Below are positions 17,125 to 25,909 of a stretch of DNA of 64,000 nucleotides, piece by piece. The stretch is from Streptomyces californicus (GTDB taxonomy: Bacteria; Actinomycetota; Actinomycetes; Streptomycetales; Streptomycetaceae), in contig NZ_JNZZ01000042.1 of the NCBI RefSeq assembly GCF_000717645.1, positions 1-64,000 of the forward strand. Reading direction: 5' to 3'. Under the pieces are notes generated by a model. The model made no database searches and was not told the origin of the DNA. It saw only the letters and a list, made by a program, of their open reading frames with translations. The first letter of the stretch is position 1, and each line of letters starts with the position of its first letter. Made by a program: the position numbers and the translations under genes.

Positions 17125-20100
17125 GTGAGAGGAAGACCCCGGCTCGGAGCCGCACGACGCCCCGGCCGCCTACGGTCGGCCGTCGTCAAGGCCGTGTCGA
17201 TGACGGCCGCCGCGGCGGTGCTGGGCGGGCTCGCCACCCCCGCCCAAGCCGCCGCGCCCGAGCGGGCCCCGGTGTCCGTGACGTCGCTCGCCGCCCTGCT
17301 CGCCTCGGCGGGTAAGGACCCCGCCCCGCCCGCGCCCCCGCTCACCGGGCTCGCCCGGCTCAGCGCCGACGCCGACCGGCGACTGGTCGAGGACTACGCC
17401 GAGTTCGACGAGGAGGAGGAAGTACGGGAGGCCGCCAGGAAGGCGCTGGAGAGCAGCGACCCCAACGCGATCCGGGACTTCCTGGAGCGCGGCGAGGCGG
17501 AGGCACGTCAGCGGGCCAAGGACAAGCGCGAGGCCGCGGACGCCGAGAACCGCACGAAGATCGAGGCGCTGCGCGGCACCGGCGGGCCGTTCTTCAACTC
17601 CGAGGTCGAGCGGGTGCTGAAGGGCACCGCGCAGGACCGCGCCGACTTCCTCGCCTTCGGCGCGGACATCGCGCGCCAGCGGGACAAGGAGACCGAGGAG
17701 AACGAGCGCAAGCGCGCCGAGGAGAACCGCAAGCGCGTCGAGATGCTCGCCGCCACCGGGGGCCCCGAGGTGAAGCTGGCCGCCAAGGTCGCCCTCGCCT
17801 CCGGGGACGACAAGGTGATCGCGGAGTTCCTCGACAAGGGCTACCTCGTCGCGGCGCAGAAGGACTCCGACGACCGGGCCGCCCGAGAGAAGGAGCAGAA
17901 GGAGGCCCTGGAGGCGGCGGAGCGGCTGCGCAAGCTGGCGGAGAACACCGCGCGCGCCGCCGGGGCCCGCACCAAGCTCATCGCCGTGCACGGGGACGCC
18001 GTACGCGCCCTGAAGAACGCCTCCAACGCCATGAGCCTGGCCGCCGCCGCCTCCCGTGAGGCGGACCGGATGCTGGCCGCGGACAAGGCGGGCAAGCGGC
18101 TGTCGGACTACGCGGCGGTCAAGGAGCGGGCCACCCAGCAGGTCGGGTTCGCCGACACGGCCGCCAAGCAGGCCCAGGTGGCGGCCGGGCAGGCCAAGGT
18201 GCAGGCCGACATCCTGGTGGAGACCGGGCTGACCTACGGCGTCCAGTGGTCCGAGATCGCCACGGGCATGGCCGCGGCGGCCGACGCCGCGTCGCGCGCC
18301 GCCCAGACGGCCCGGCACGCGATCGACGCCACGGCCGCCGACGCCGCCGGCCTCAACTCGCAGAACCAGGCCGAGCTGCACGCCAAGCAGGCCGCGGCCT
18401 GGCGGGCCAACGCCCAGGAGCACGCCAAGGCCGCCGCCTCCATGGCCCGGCAGGCCGAGGCCCAGGCGAAGATCGCCGCTGCCGCCGCCGCGAAGGGCCG
18501 GCAGGCCCGCATCGACGCGGAGAAGGCGGAGAAGGAGGCGTGGGAGCACGCGCAGAAGACCCGTGACGCCCGGGTCGAGGCCGAGCGGCAGGCGAAGATC
18601 GCCGCCGAGCAGCGGGTCGTCGCGGAGAACGAGCGCACCCTCGCCGCCGCCGCCCGGGTGAGGGCCGAGCAGGAGCAGGCCGCCGCCGCCCAGGCCCGGG
18701 CGAGGGCCGACGCGGAGGCGCGTACCGCCTCCGCCAAGCGCGCCGAGGCCCAGGCCGCCGCGACGAAGGCGTCCGAGGCCAGGGACCGCGCCGCCACGCA
18801 GGAGGGCATCGCCTCCCAGGCCGACGAGAAGGCCCGCGGCGAGGAGACCAAGGCCCGCAAGGCCCGGGACGCGGCCGCGGCCGCCGAGCGGGCGAACAAC
18901 GCCCAGCAGGCCCGGCTGCGCGCCACGGAGGCGATGGAGGCCGCCACCCGCGGCACCGCCGAGGCCGATGCCGCCCGGGCGGCCGCGGACGCCGCCCGCA
19001 GCGACGCGGCCGCCTCCCAGCAGGCCGCCACCCAGGCCCGTAGCGCGGCGAACGCGGCGACCGACGCCTCGGTCCGCGCCCGCTCCGCGGCCATCGAATC
19101 GGCCGGTGCGGCGGCACGCGCACGTGCGGCCGCCACCGAGGCCACCGCACACGCCTCGCGGGCCAACGCGGCCGCGTCCAAGGCGGAGGCGGCCGCCTCC
19201 GCCGCGAACGCCGCGGCGAACAAGGCCCAGCGGGAGGCGGCGGCCACCCACGCGGCGGCCACGCGCGCCAACTCCAAGGCGGCCGAGGCCACCGCCCAGG
19301 AGGGCCGGGCTGGTATGGCCGCCCATGAGGCCGTACGTCTCGCCGGGCTCGCCACCATCCGCGCCAACCACGCGCTCCAGGCGGCCCACCACACCCGCGA
19401 CGAGGCCGACGGCGCGACGAGCGAGGCCGCGATGGCCCAGCTCCAGGCGTCCATCGCCGTCCAGGCGTCCGCCTCCGCCCGTACCACCGCGGCCGGCATC
19501 GCCGACCCGGCCGACACCGCCATCACGCTCACCGCGCCGTTCTCGGGCACCGACATCGGAGCCGACCTGGCGGCCGAGGTCGCCAGAGCGGCCATCGCGA
19601 CGGGCCAGGAAGAGGTCGCCAAGGCGGAGTCCCGTGCGGCGGAGGCGGTCAGGGCCGCCGACGCCGCCAAGGCGGCGGCGGACCGGGCCAACGCGGAGGT
19701 GGCGCCGGCGTACCAGGCCGCTGCCGCCGCCGCCCGGTCGGCCGCGGACGCGGCGCGTTCGTCGGCCGCCGCGCTGAAGTCCGCCGCCCAGGCGGCCGAG
19801 GACGGGGCCAAGGCCCGTGCGGCCGCGAGCCGCGCCAACCAGGCCGACGCCCAGGCCCAGGCCGATGCCAAGCTGGCCCGTCAGGCGGCGGAGCGCGCCT
19901 TCGCCGACGCCACGGCCGCCCGCAACGCGGCGGAGGCCGCGGAGGTCGAGGCCGTACGCGCCCGCACCGCCGCCACCCGGGCGGAGAACGAGGCCGCCGC
20001 CGCGAGCAGCGCGGCGGCCCTGGCCGAGCGCGAGGCCGCGACGGCCCAGGGTGCGGCCACCCGGGCGGAGCAGGACGCCGCCGACGCGGGCAGACTCGCC

Positions 20101-21150
20101 GAGTCGGCGGAGAAGCACGCCAAGTCGGCGGAGGAGGCCGCCAAGAACGCGGGATCCTACGCCGAGGAGGCCAAGAAGGCGGCCGAGCGGGCCGAGGAGG
20201 CCGAACGTGAGGCGCAGCGCCAGGCGCTGGCCGAAGCCGCGAAGAAGAACCCGAAGTACACCGATCCACAGCCCGGCGGCGAGGGGGGCGGCGACCCCGG
20301 CAGCGGCACCGACGCCCTGCTGCAGCTGATCCTGCAGTTCGCCACGGCGTACGCGCTGGAGCAGGCCGGCCTGAGCGAGGAGGAGCTGGCAGCAGCCCGG
20401 AACCTCTCCGGCCAGGACCTGCTCGACTACCTCAAGGACAACGGCGCCGAGATCCTGGTGGAGCTCTTCGCCGAAGACATCATGGAGTGCATCGACGATC
20501 CGGACATCGGGATCTGCATCTGGGCGATCGTGCAGAACGCCGGCCCGGTCAAGCTGGTGAAGATCGGGAGCAAGCTGCCGAGGATCGGCAAGGCCATCTG
20601 GGGCATCAAGGAGTTCCTGGAGAAGGTCGACAAGGCCCGCAAGAAGGTCGACACGTTCACCGACAAGCTGGACGGCGCCAAGGAGAAGCTGGAACGGCTG
20701 AAGGCCACCTGCGACCGCGGCTCCGGCGGCGGCAAGTCCGGCGCCTCGAAGGCGTCGACGGTCCAGCGGTCCGCCGCTCGGGCCGATGACAAGCCGAAGT
20801 CGGACACGGGCTGCGTGTTCCCCATCTTCCGGACCCCGAAGACCGTGGACGTGGCGTACGAGAAGCTGCACGGCCCGAACCCCGCCTCCCGGGTGGAGGG
20901 CGGCAACGATCTGATCTACTTCGGCGAGCAGAGCGTCGCGGCCGAGTACTGGGGGCGCGGCACGTACGCCTCCGGAATGTACCGGTACGACATGGACATG
21001 CAGTTCCTGGTGAAGTTCGCGGATGACGCCAAGCGCTACGACTGGGGGGGACCGAACGGGACCCCCAGGATCGAGTGGGAGATCCCCTACTCGCGCCTGA
21101 CCGAGTTCAACCGCCTCACCGTCGACCGGACCTGGATTCCCAAGCCATGA
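17125..21150 (+). CDS. Giant secreted coiled-coil protein with polymorphic-toxin-like C-terminus
   Basis: 1341 residues. A signal peptide (about 1-44, ending ATPAQAAA) leads into ALF repeats (about 80-245), a very long Ala-rich coiled coil (about 255-1045) and a Gly-rich break (QPGGEGGGDPGSG). A pre-toxin-like segment follows at about 1060-1200, with a paired-Cys motif ECIDDPDIGICIWA and Lys-rich helices. After the linker KSGASKAS and a Cys near 1230 comes a compact C-terminal domain (about 1235-1341: LIYFGEQSVAAEYWGRGTYA, then IEWEIPYSRLTEFNRL). This order is that of contact or secreted polymorphic toxins. The last domain faintly recalls small ADP-ribosyltransferase-like toxins, but I do not assign an activity. 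The GTG start is at 17125. The stop overlaps or abuts the next gene, a likely immunity protein. Confidence 0.85.
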   Translation: MRGRPRLGAARRPGRLRSAVVKAVSMTAAAAVLGGLATPAQAAAPERAPVSVTSLAALLASAGKDPAPPAPPLTGLARLSADADRRLVEDYAEFDEEEEVREAARKALESSDPNAIRDFLERGEAEARQRAKDKREAADAENRTKIEALRGTGGPFFNSEVERVLKGTAQDRADFLAFGADIARQRDKETEENERKRAEENRKRVEMLAATGGPEVKLAAKVALASGDDKVIAEFLDKGYLVAAQKDSDDRAAREKEQKEALEAAERLRKLAENTARAAGARTKLIAVHGDAVRALKNASNAMSLAAAASREADRMLAADKAGKRLSDYAAVKERATQQVGFADTAAKQAQVAAGQAKVQADILVETGLTYGVQWSEIATGMAAAADAASRAAQTARHAIDATAADAAGLNSQNQAELHAKQAAAWRANAQEHAKAAASMARQAEAQAKIAAAAAAKGRQARIDAEKAEKEAWEHAQKTRDARVEAERQAKIAAEQRVVAENERTLAAAARVRAEQEQAAAAQARARADAEARTASAKRAEAQAAATKASEARDRAATQEGIASQADEKARGEETKARKARDAAAAAERANNAQQARLRATEAMEAATRGTAEADAARAAADAARSDAAASQQAATQARSAANAATDASVRARSAAIESAGAAARARAAATEATAHASRANAAASKAEAAASAANAAANKAQREAAATHAAATRANSKAAEATAQEGRAGMAAHEAVRLAGLATIRANHALQAAHHTRDEADGATSEAAMAQLQASIAVQASASARTTAAGIADPADTAITLTAPFSGTDIGADLAAEVARAAIATGQEEVAKAESRAAEAVRAADAAKAAADRANAEVAPAYQAAAAAARSAADAARSSAAALKSAAQAAEDGAKARAAASRANQADAQAQADAKLARQAAERAFADATAARNAAEAAEVEAVRARTAATRAENEAAAASSAAALAEREAATAQGAATRAEQDAADAGRLAESAEKHAKSAEEAAKNAGSYAEEAKKAAERAEEAEREAQRQALAEAAKKNPKYTDPQPGGEGGGDPGSGTDALLQLILQFATAYALEQAGLSEEELAAARNLSGQDLLDYLKDNGAEILVELFAEDIMECIDDPDIGICIWAIVQNAGPVKLVKIGSKLPRIGKAIWGIKEFLEKVDKARKKVDTFTDKLDGAKEKLERLKATCDRGSGGGKSGASKASTVQRSAARADDKPKSDTGCVFPIFRTPKTVDVAYEKLHGPNPASRVEGGNDLIYFGEQSVAAEYWGRGTYASGMYRYDMDMQFLVKFADDAKRYDWGGPNGTPRIEWEIPYSRLTEFNRLTVDRTWIPKP

Positions 21151-21164
21151 GGAGACCGACCGAC

Positions 21165-21428
21165 ATGTCGCCGACGCTCCACCACGAGTACGACGTGCGC
21201 GTCCTCGCGGTGCGCCCCTGGGGTCTGGACGTGGTGCTCCCCGACGGCACCGCGGGTCAGATCGTCAACGCCAAGGACCCGCACTGGCCGGACGGTGACC
21301 AGGAGTCGTCCGTCGGGACTGTCGTCCGGGCCGTCGTCCTGGACGACGAGCGCGACCCCGTCCGGCTGAGCGCTCTGGCCGACGACCGCGCCATCGCCCG
21401 CTCGCTCAGGGAAGGCGCCGCCGGATAG
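21165..21428 (+). CDS. Small S1/OB-like protein, probable immunity partner of the upstream toxin
   Basis: An 87-residue protein with no signal peptide. The core YDVRVLAVRPWGLDVVLPDGTAGQI resembles an S1-type OB-fold strand pattern, which usually binds RNA. It begins 14 bases after the toxin stop with GGAG ahead of ATG 21165; an alternative ATG at 21147 overlaps the toxin stop (ATGA) and adds MRRPTD. Placement as a small cytosolic gene directly behind a toxin-domain gene is the classical position of an immunity protein. The function is inferred from position only. Confidence 0.7.
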   Translation: MSPTLHHEYDVRVLAVRPWGLDVVLPDGTAGQIVNAKDPHWPDGDQESSVGTVVRAVVLDDERDPVRLSALADDRAIARSLREGAAG

Positions 21429-21443
21429 TTCCGGCAGTCGTCG

Positions 21444-21483
21444 GGCGGAGGGCCGCATCCCACCCGGGATGCGGCCCTCCGCC
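21444..21483 (+). terminator. Strong terminator after the toxin/immunity pair
   Basis: A perfect 18-bp stem (GGCGGAGGGCCGCATCCC and complement) with an ACCC loop, 15 bases beyond the immunity-gene stop. It closes the transcript. Confidence 0.88.
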
Positions 21484-21604
21484 GGTTCGCCCGGCGCGTC
21501 ACGCGTGCGCTGTCCCCGCCTCCTCGGCCGGCGCCCGGCGGCGAGGTGACGGGAGGGTGTCCGGTCGGTGTGCTGATGCCCCGGATGCGGGGGATCATCG
21601 GAGC

Positions 21605-21706
21605 ATGAGTGGCGATGATCCACTGCGCTGCCCGCCCGGCCCGGGCCCGCTGCCCCTGGCCGGGGGCGCGGTGCCGCCTGCCCCGAGGAGGTGGAGGCGG
21701 CGGTGA
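21605..21706 (+). CDS. Small ORF (33 aa) coupled to the phosphatase start
   Basis: ATG 21605 preceded by CGGAG opens 33 codons rich in Pro and Arg (MSGDDPLRCPPGPG...) and ends in a TGA that overlaps the phosphatase GTG start (GTGA). This arrangement suggests a leader peptide or tiny protein that couples translation to the phosphatase. No family is recognised; the composition alone does not prove it is made. Confidence 0.35.
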   Translation: MSGDDPLRCPPGPGPLPLAGGAVPPAPRRWRRR

Positions 21707-23355
21707 ACGAGGAACATCTCCTCAGGCGGTACCAGGCGCTCATGTCGGCCGTGCCGCAGTCGGTGTGGGTGATGTCGCCCGACGGTGTCGTCACTCTGTT
21801 GGCCGGGGGCGGCATCGCGGAGAAGCTGTGGCGCCCGGAGAACGGCAGCCCGTGGATGGACGCCGTGCATCCGAAGGACCGGGGCTGGTTCCAGCGGGCC
21901 TGGCGCGGGGCCACCCGGCGGCGGACGCCGCTCGACACGATCGTCCGGGTACGGCTCGACGGCGCGCCCGACCGCTTCCGCCACGTCAAGATCATCGCCG
22001 CGCCCGTGGTGGACCAGGGCGGGGAGGTGGAGTGGGTCGGAACGGCCTCCGACGCCGAGGGCCACTGGCGGACCCGGATGCGCGAGAAGCTGCTGGCCCG
22101 GATGGCGGCGGTGCCGGCGGCGCACGATCTGTCCGAGGCGTTCCTGACGACGGCGGCGGCCGTGGTGCCCGAGCTGGCCGACGCCGTGGCCGTCTTCCGC
22201 GTGCAGAACGGGGTGGAGTTCGGCGTACGGCCGTCCGACCGGGTGCCGGACGTGACGTCGCCGGAGCGGGTGGGGCTGGCCCCCGGACTGCCTCCCCTGC
22301 CTCCGCTGGAGCCGGACTTCCTGCTGGGTCCGATCGCCCGTGAGGCCATCGAGAACCAGCGGGCGAGGCTGGTCGTCTTCCCGCCGGACGGGCCGCCCGA
22401 GGACGGTCTTTCGGGCGCCGCCGTCCAGTGGCTGCGGGAGGCCCGCGCGACGGGCGTGGCGCTGCTGCCCGTCGTCGTCGACGGCCGCACGGTCGCGCTG
22501 GCGACCATCGCCACCTGCCGGGGCAACCCGCCGCCGGACGAGGCGGACCTCTCGCTGCTGCAGGACGTCTTCCAGCAGATGAGCGGCCCGCTGCGGCGGA
22601 CCATGGAGCTCCAGAGCATCCGCGGCAAGGCGCTCGCCCTGCAGCAGTCGTTCCTGGCGGCCCCGCCGTCCGTCGACGGTCTCACCATCACCGCGCTCTA
22701 CCATCCGGCCGACTCGGCGGCGGAGGTCGGCGGTGACTGGTACGACGCCGTCCGGCTCTCGTCCGACGCCCTCGCCCTGTCGATCGGCGACATCGCGGGC
22801 CACGACCTCGACGCGGCCACCGCGATGGGGCGCGTCAACAGCATCCTGCGGGGGCTCGCCTACGACAGCGGCCCGGCCGCCAGCCCGGCCGGAACGCTGA
22901 GCCGCCTCGACCGGGTCGTCCAGGCGCTGGACAGCCCGTCGATGGTCACGGCGGTGCACGCGGTGCTGCGCCGGCAGGCCGGTGGCGACTGGCGGATCGC
23001 CCTGTCGAACGCCGGGCATCCGCCGCCCCTGCTGCTCCCGGCCGGGGAGCCGTCGCGGTACCTGCACGGGCTCACGGCGCCGGACCCGCCGCTCTGCGTC
23101 GCCGACGCCCTCGACCGCACCACGCTCCACGCGGTCCTGCGCGAGGGCGACGCCCTGGTGCTGTACACGGACGGGCTCGTGGAGACGCCGGACACCGACA
23201 TCGGCGACAACCTGCGGCGGCTGCGGACGCGCACCGACGCGCTGGCCCGCAGGGGCCTGCCGTTGCCGGACCTGATCCGCGGTCTGCTGCCGCCCGTGCA
23301 GCACCGGCGCGACGACATCGCCGTCATCGCCCTGCAGGTGCGGCCGGACCGCTGA
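21703..23355 (+). CDS. PAS-GAF-PP2C (RsbU/SpoIIE-type) serine phosphatase
   Basis: A 550-residue cytoplasmic phosphatase. A PAS domain (about 5-115, SAVPQSVWVMSPDGVVTLL), a GAF-like region (about 130-300) and a C-terminal PP2C/SpoIIE domain (about 320-545) are present, the last with GGDWYDAV, IGDIAGHD, SNAGHPPPLL, LVLYTDGLVE and DDIAVIALQV. It probably dephosphorylates an anti-anti-sigma factor; none is nearby. GTG 21703 is preferred over GTG 21691 because GGTGGAGG lies 5 bases upstream and a 33-codon ORF ends on it. Confidence 0.9.
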   Translation: MNEEHLLRRYQALMSAVPQSVWVMSPDGVVTLLAGGGIAEKLWRPENGSPWMDAVHPKDRGWFQRAWRGATRRRTPLDTIVRVRLDGAPDRFRHVKIIAAPVVDQGGEVEWVGTASDAEGHWRTRMREKLLARMAAVPAAHDLSEAFLTTAAAVVPELADAVAVFRVQNGVEFGVRPSDRVPDVTSPERVGLAPGLPPLPPLEPDFLLGPIAREAIENQRARLVVFPPDGPPEDGLSGAAVQWLREARATGVALLPVVVDGRTVALATIATCRGNPPPDEADLSLLQDVFQQMSGPLRRTMELQSIRGKALALQQSFLAAPPSVDGLTITALYHPADSAAEVGGDWYDAVRLSSDALALSIGDIAGHDLDAATAMGRVNSILRGLAYDSGPAASPAGTLSRLDRVVQALDSPSMVTAVHAVLRRQAGGDWRIALSNAGHPPPLLLPAGEPSRYLHGLTAPDPPLCVADALDRTTLHAVLREGDALVLYTDGLVETPDTDIGDNLRRLRTRTDALARRGLPLPDLIRGLLPPVQHRRDDIAVIALQVRPDR

Positions 23356-23362
23356 CCGGGCC

Positions 23363-23420
23363 GGAGGCCGGGCCCGCTGGGGGGCCCGCTGGGGGGCCGG
23401 GCCCGGCGGGGGCCCGCCTC
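23363..23420 (+). repeat. GGCCCGCTGGGG repeats and hairpin after the phosphatase
   Basis: Two copies of GGCCCGCTGGGG are followed by GGCCGGGCCC and GGGGGCCCGCC. Together they can form a GC hairpin, the likely transcript end for the phosphatase. Confidence 0.45.
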
Positions 23421-23490
23421 CTCGTTTGCGCCCCCTGTTGCCCGTCTATACCGTCGAGAAGGCCGCCCGGGACGCGACGCCCCGGGCGAA

Positions 23491-23530
23491 AGAGGCTCCG
23501 CATGAACACGAGAGGCTCCGCATGAACACG
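23491..23530 (+). repeat. 20-bp tandem duplication of a translation start region
   Basis: AGAGGCTCCGCATGAACACG occurs twice in a row (23491-23510, 23511-23530). Each copy has an AGAGG box and an ATG. The first ATG (23502) opens a 7-codon peptide MNTRGSA whose TGA overlaps the second ATG, which is the true gene start. Confidence 0.9.
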
Positions 23531-24331
23531 CCGAACGAACGCCAGGGCGGACTCGCCAGCTCACGGGCGCACTCCGCCCGTGTGTACGACTACATCCTGG
23601 GCGGGAAGGACCACTACCCCGCCGACGTGGAGGCCGGCGACGCCATGGTCCGGCACTGGCCCGCGCTGCCCGTGCACATGCTGGAGAACCGCCGGTTCAT
23701 GCACCGCGCCGCCCGCTACCTGGCGGAGGAACAGGGCGTCCGCCAGTTCCTCGACGTCGGGACGGGCCTGCCGACCTCGCCGAATCTGCACGAGATCGTG
23801 CAGGAGGTGGCTCCGGAGTCGCATGTCGTCTACGTCGACAACGACCCCATCGTCCTCGCGCACGCCCGGGCCCTGCTGGAGAGTTCACCGGAGGGCGCCA
23901 CGGCCTATGTGGACGCGAACATGCACGACCCCGAGGCCATTCTGGAGAGCACCGAGTTCCGCGAACTCATCGATCTGGAACGGCCGGTGGGCCTCATGGT
24001 GATCGGCATCATGCACTTCATCCTGCCGCCCGACGACCGCCGCCTGGTCCAGCGGCTCCTGGACCCGCTGCCCTCCGGAAGCTATCTGGCGATGACGATC
24101 GGCACCGGCGACTTCGCCCCCCAGGAGGTGGGCCGCGTGGCCGAGGAGTACCGCCAGCAGGGCATGCCCATGGCGCTGCGCGACCTGGCCACCGCCACCT
24201 CGTTCTTCGACGGGCTGGAGCTGGTGGACCCGGCGGTCACCCAGGTCCACACCTGGCGCCCGGGCCCGGAACAGGACGGCGTCGACGGCAGGGACATCGC
24301 CATGTACGGGGCGGTCGCCAGGAAGCCCTGA
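23522..24331 (+). CDS. SAM-dependent methyltransferase, DUF574/Methyltransf_19 family
   Basis: A 269-residue protein of the large actinobacterial DUF574 family. The signature starts SARVYDYILGGKDHYPAD, followed by the SAM-binding glycine loop FLDVGTGLPTSPNLHE and YVDNDPIV, whose acidic residue contacts the SAM ribose. Substrates of this family are mostly unknown. The gene starts in the second copy of a duplicated ribosome-binding/start unit, so a 7-codon upstream peptide is translationally coupled to it. Confidence 0.9.
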   Translation: MNTPNERQGGLASSRAHSARVYDYILGGKDHYPADVEAGDAMVRHWPALPVHMLENRRFMHRAARYLAEEQGVRQFLDVGTGLPTSPNLHEIVQEVAPESHVVYVDNDPIVLAHARALLESSPEGATAYVDANMHDPEAILESTEFRELIDLERPVGLMVIGIMHFILPPDDRRLVQRLLDPLPSGSYLAMTIGTGDFAPQEVGRVAEEYRQQGMPMALRDLATATSFFDGLELVDPAVTQVHTWRPGPEQDGVDGRDIAMYGAVARKP

Positions 24332-24367
24332 GACGGCGGGGCCCGGGCTCGCCCGGGGACATCGGAT

Positions 24368-24402
24368 GGGGCGCGCCCGGCCGCGGCGGCCGGTCGCGCC
24401 CC
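24368..24402 (+). terminator. Hairpin after the methyltransferase
   Basis: GGGGCGCG...CGCGCCCC, with CGGCCG/CGGCCG inner pairing, about 40 bases past the stop. Confidence 0.65.
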
Positions 24403-24420
24403 GTCGGCGTAAGGGCCCGC

Positions 24421-24529
24421 AGGGCTCCGGCGTGACGGCGGCACGGCTCCGGCGCCCCATCGGCACCGCATCGGCATGACCTCCCGCACGGCTTCGGCAT
24501 GAGGGCTCACAGGGCTCCGGTGTGACGGC
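24421..24529. repeat. Degenerate GGCTCCGGCRTGA repeats in a gene-free interval
   Basis: AGGGCTCCGGCGTGACGGC (24421) recurs with one change at 24511, with related ACGGCTCCGG and ACGGCTTCGGCATGA units in between. The 24332-24651 interval otherwise holds only the hairpin before it and presumably the promoter of the next gene. Confidence 0.6.
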
Positions 24530-24651
24530 CCGCACGGCATATCGCGCCGCGCGGCCGGGTAGGGGCCAGTCCTCCGCCGGTGCTCGCGCGGCGGACCCGT
24601 CGGCCGCGCGGCCGGGGGCGGCCACCGGCCCCGCCTTCCGATGGAGCGCCC

Positions 24652-25674
24652 ATGCTGCGGATCCACTTCACGCCCGAGGACCTGACCCGGGTGCGGGTGG
24701 CTCCGGGGCCGGACGTCCTGTGGGAGATCACCAACAGCGTGCAGACGCTCCAACGCACTGACGGGGAGCGGGTGTTCGGCGCCTGGAGACGACGGGTGCG
24801 CCCCCGGCTCCCGGAGAGCCGCCGACTGCTCACGCCGCTGCTGCCGCCCCACGGGTACTCCCCCGACTTCCTCACCCCCGCCTGCGGTGACCGCTCCACG
24901 CTCCGGTCCGCCGTCGACACCCTGCTCGGCACCCCGCGCCGGCGCCTGCGGACGGAGTTGGCACGGCTGGCCGGGTCGGCCCGGCTCCCGTCCTGGGTGT
25001 CCTCCCTGGCCGACGGTGACACCGATACGCTCGCGCGGCTGGGCGAAGCGCTCCACGCCTACCAGGCGGAGGCCCTCGTACCGCACTGGCAGCACGTCCG
25101 CGCGGATCTGGAGGCCGACCGGGCGCTGCGGACCCGGCACCTGATGGACGGCGGCACCGAGGCGCTGCTGACCGGTCTCGGGCCTGACGTGCGCTGGCGG
25201 CCGCCCGTGCTGGAGGTCACCTACCCGGTCGACCAGCACCTGCGGCTGGGCGGGCGCGGTCTCCTGCTCCAGCCGTCGTTCTTCTGCTGGCCCGCCCCGA
25301 CCACACTGGCCGACGGCGATCTGCCGCCGGTCCTGGTCCACCCGATCCACCACACGGCCGACTGGGCGGCCCCTCCGGCCGCGGCGGGGCCCGCGACGGG
25401 CCGGGGGCCTCTCGGCCGTCTGCTCGGGCAGACCCGCGCGGACCTGCTGCGGGCCACCCGCGGCGGCTGCTCCACCGTGGAGGCGGCCCGGATGCTCCAG
25501 GTGACCCATCCGGCGGTGAGCCAGCACATGAACGTGCTGCGCGCGGCGGGTCTGACCACCACGGTCCGCACCGGCGGACGCGCCTTCCACCTCGCGACCG
25601 CCGAGGGACGTGCGTTGCTGGCGGCGGAGGACCACCGCACCGGTCGCGGCCAGGGCGCCGAACCCCGCCCGTAG
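24652..25674 (+). CDS. ArsR-like winged-helix regulator (DUF5937 type)
   Basis: 340 residues. The N-terminal about 240 are the DUF5937-type domain (MLRIHFTPEDLTRVRVAPG, VLEVTYPVDQHLRLGGRGL). The C-terminus (about 265-335) is an ArsR-like wHTH with recognition helix region EAARMLQVTHPAVSQHMNVLRAAGL and a wing TVRTGGRAFHLAT. Many Streptomyces carry several paralogs, often beside exporters or secreted enzymes; here the next genes downstream encode exported proteins. GGAG lies 7 bases before the ATG. Confidence 0.85.
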   Translation: MLRIHFTPEDLTRVRVAPGPDVLWEITNSVQTLQRTDGERVFGAWRRRVRPRLPESRRLLTPLLPPHGYSPDFLTPACGDRSTLRSAVDTLLGTPRRRLRTELARLAGSARLPSWVSSLADGDTDTLARLGEALHAYQAEALVPHWQHVRADLEADRALRTRHLMDGGTEALLTGLGPDVRWRPPVLEVTYPVDQHLRLGGRGLLLQPSFFCWPAPTTLADGDLPPVLVHPIHHTADWAAPPAAAGPATGRGPLGRLLGQTRADLLRATRGGCSTVEAARMLQVTHPAVSQHMNVLRAAGLTTTVRTGGRAFHLATAEGRALLAAEDHRTGRGQGAEPRP

Positions 25675-25909
25675 CTCCGAAGCCGCACCGTTCGCGCCGA
25701 TCGGCGGCCGGGGGCGTCTCCCGCTCTCGCGCCAGAGGCGTCCGGGCGCCCGGCCCGCCCCCGTAAGCCTGGGCTTACACCGCTTGTGCCCGGCGTCGCC
25801 ACGCCACCACGCTGATCCCAGTCACCGCACAGCACCGCACCCGGCAGGACGCTTCCCACGGCGTCCCGTGCCGGTGTTCCCGTACGGCCCCGCCCCCACA
25901 GGAGCCCTC

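Noticed and set aside
17170..20871. 1233-codon minus-strand frame opposite the coiled-coil protein
   Set aside because: Leu/Gly/Arg-rich mirror of the Ala codons; no start signal or domain.
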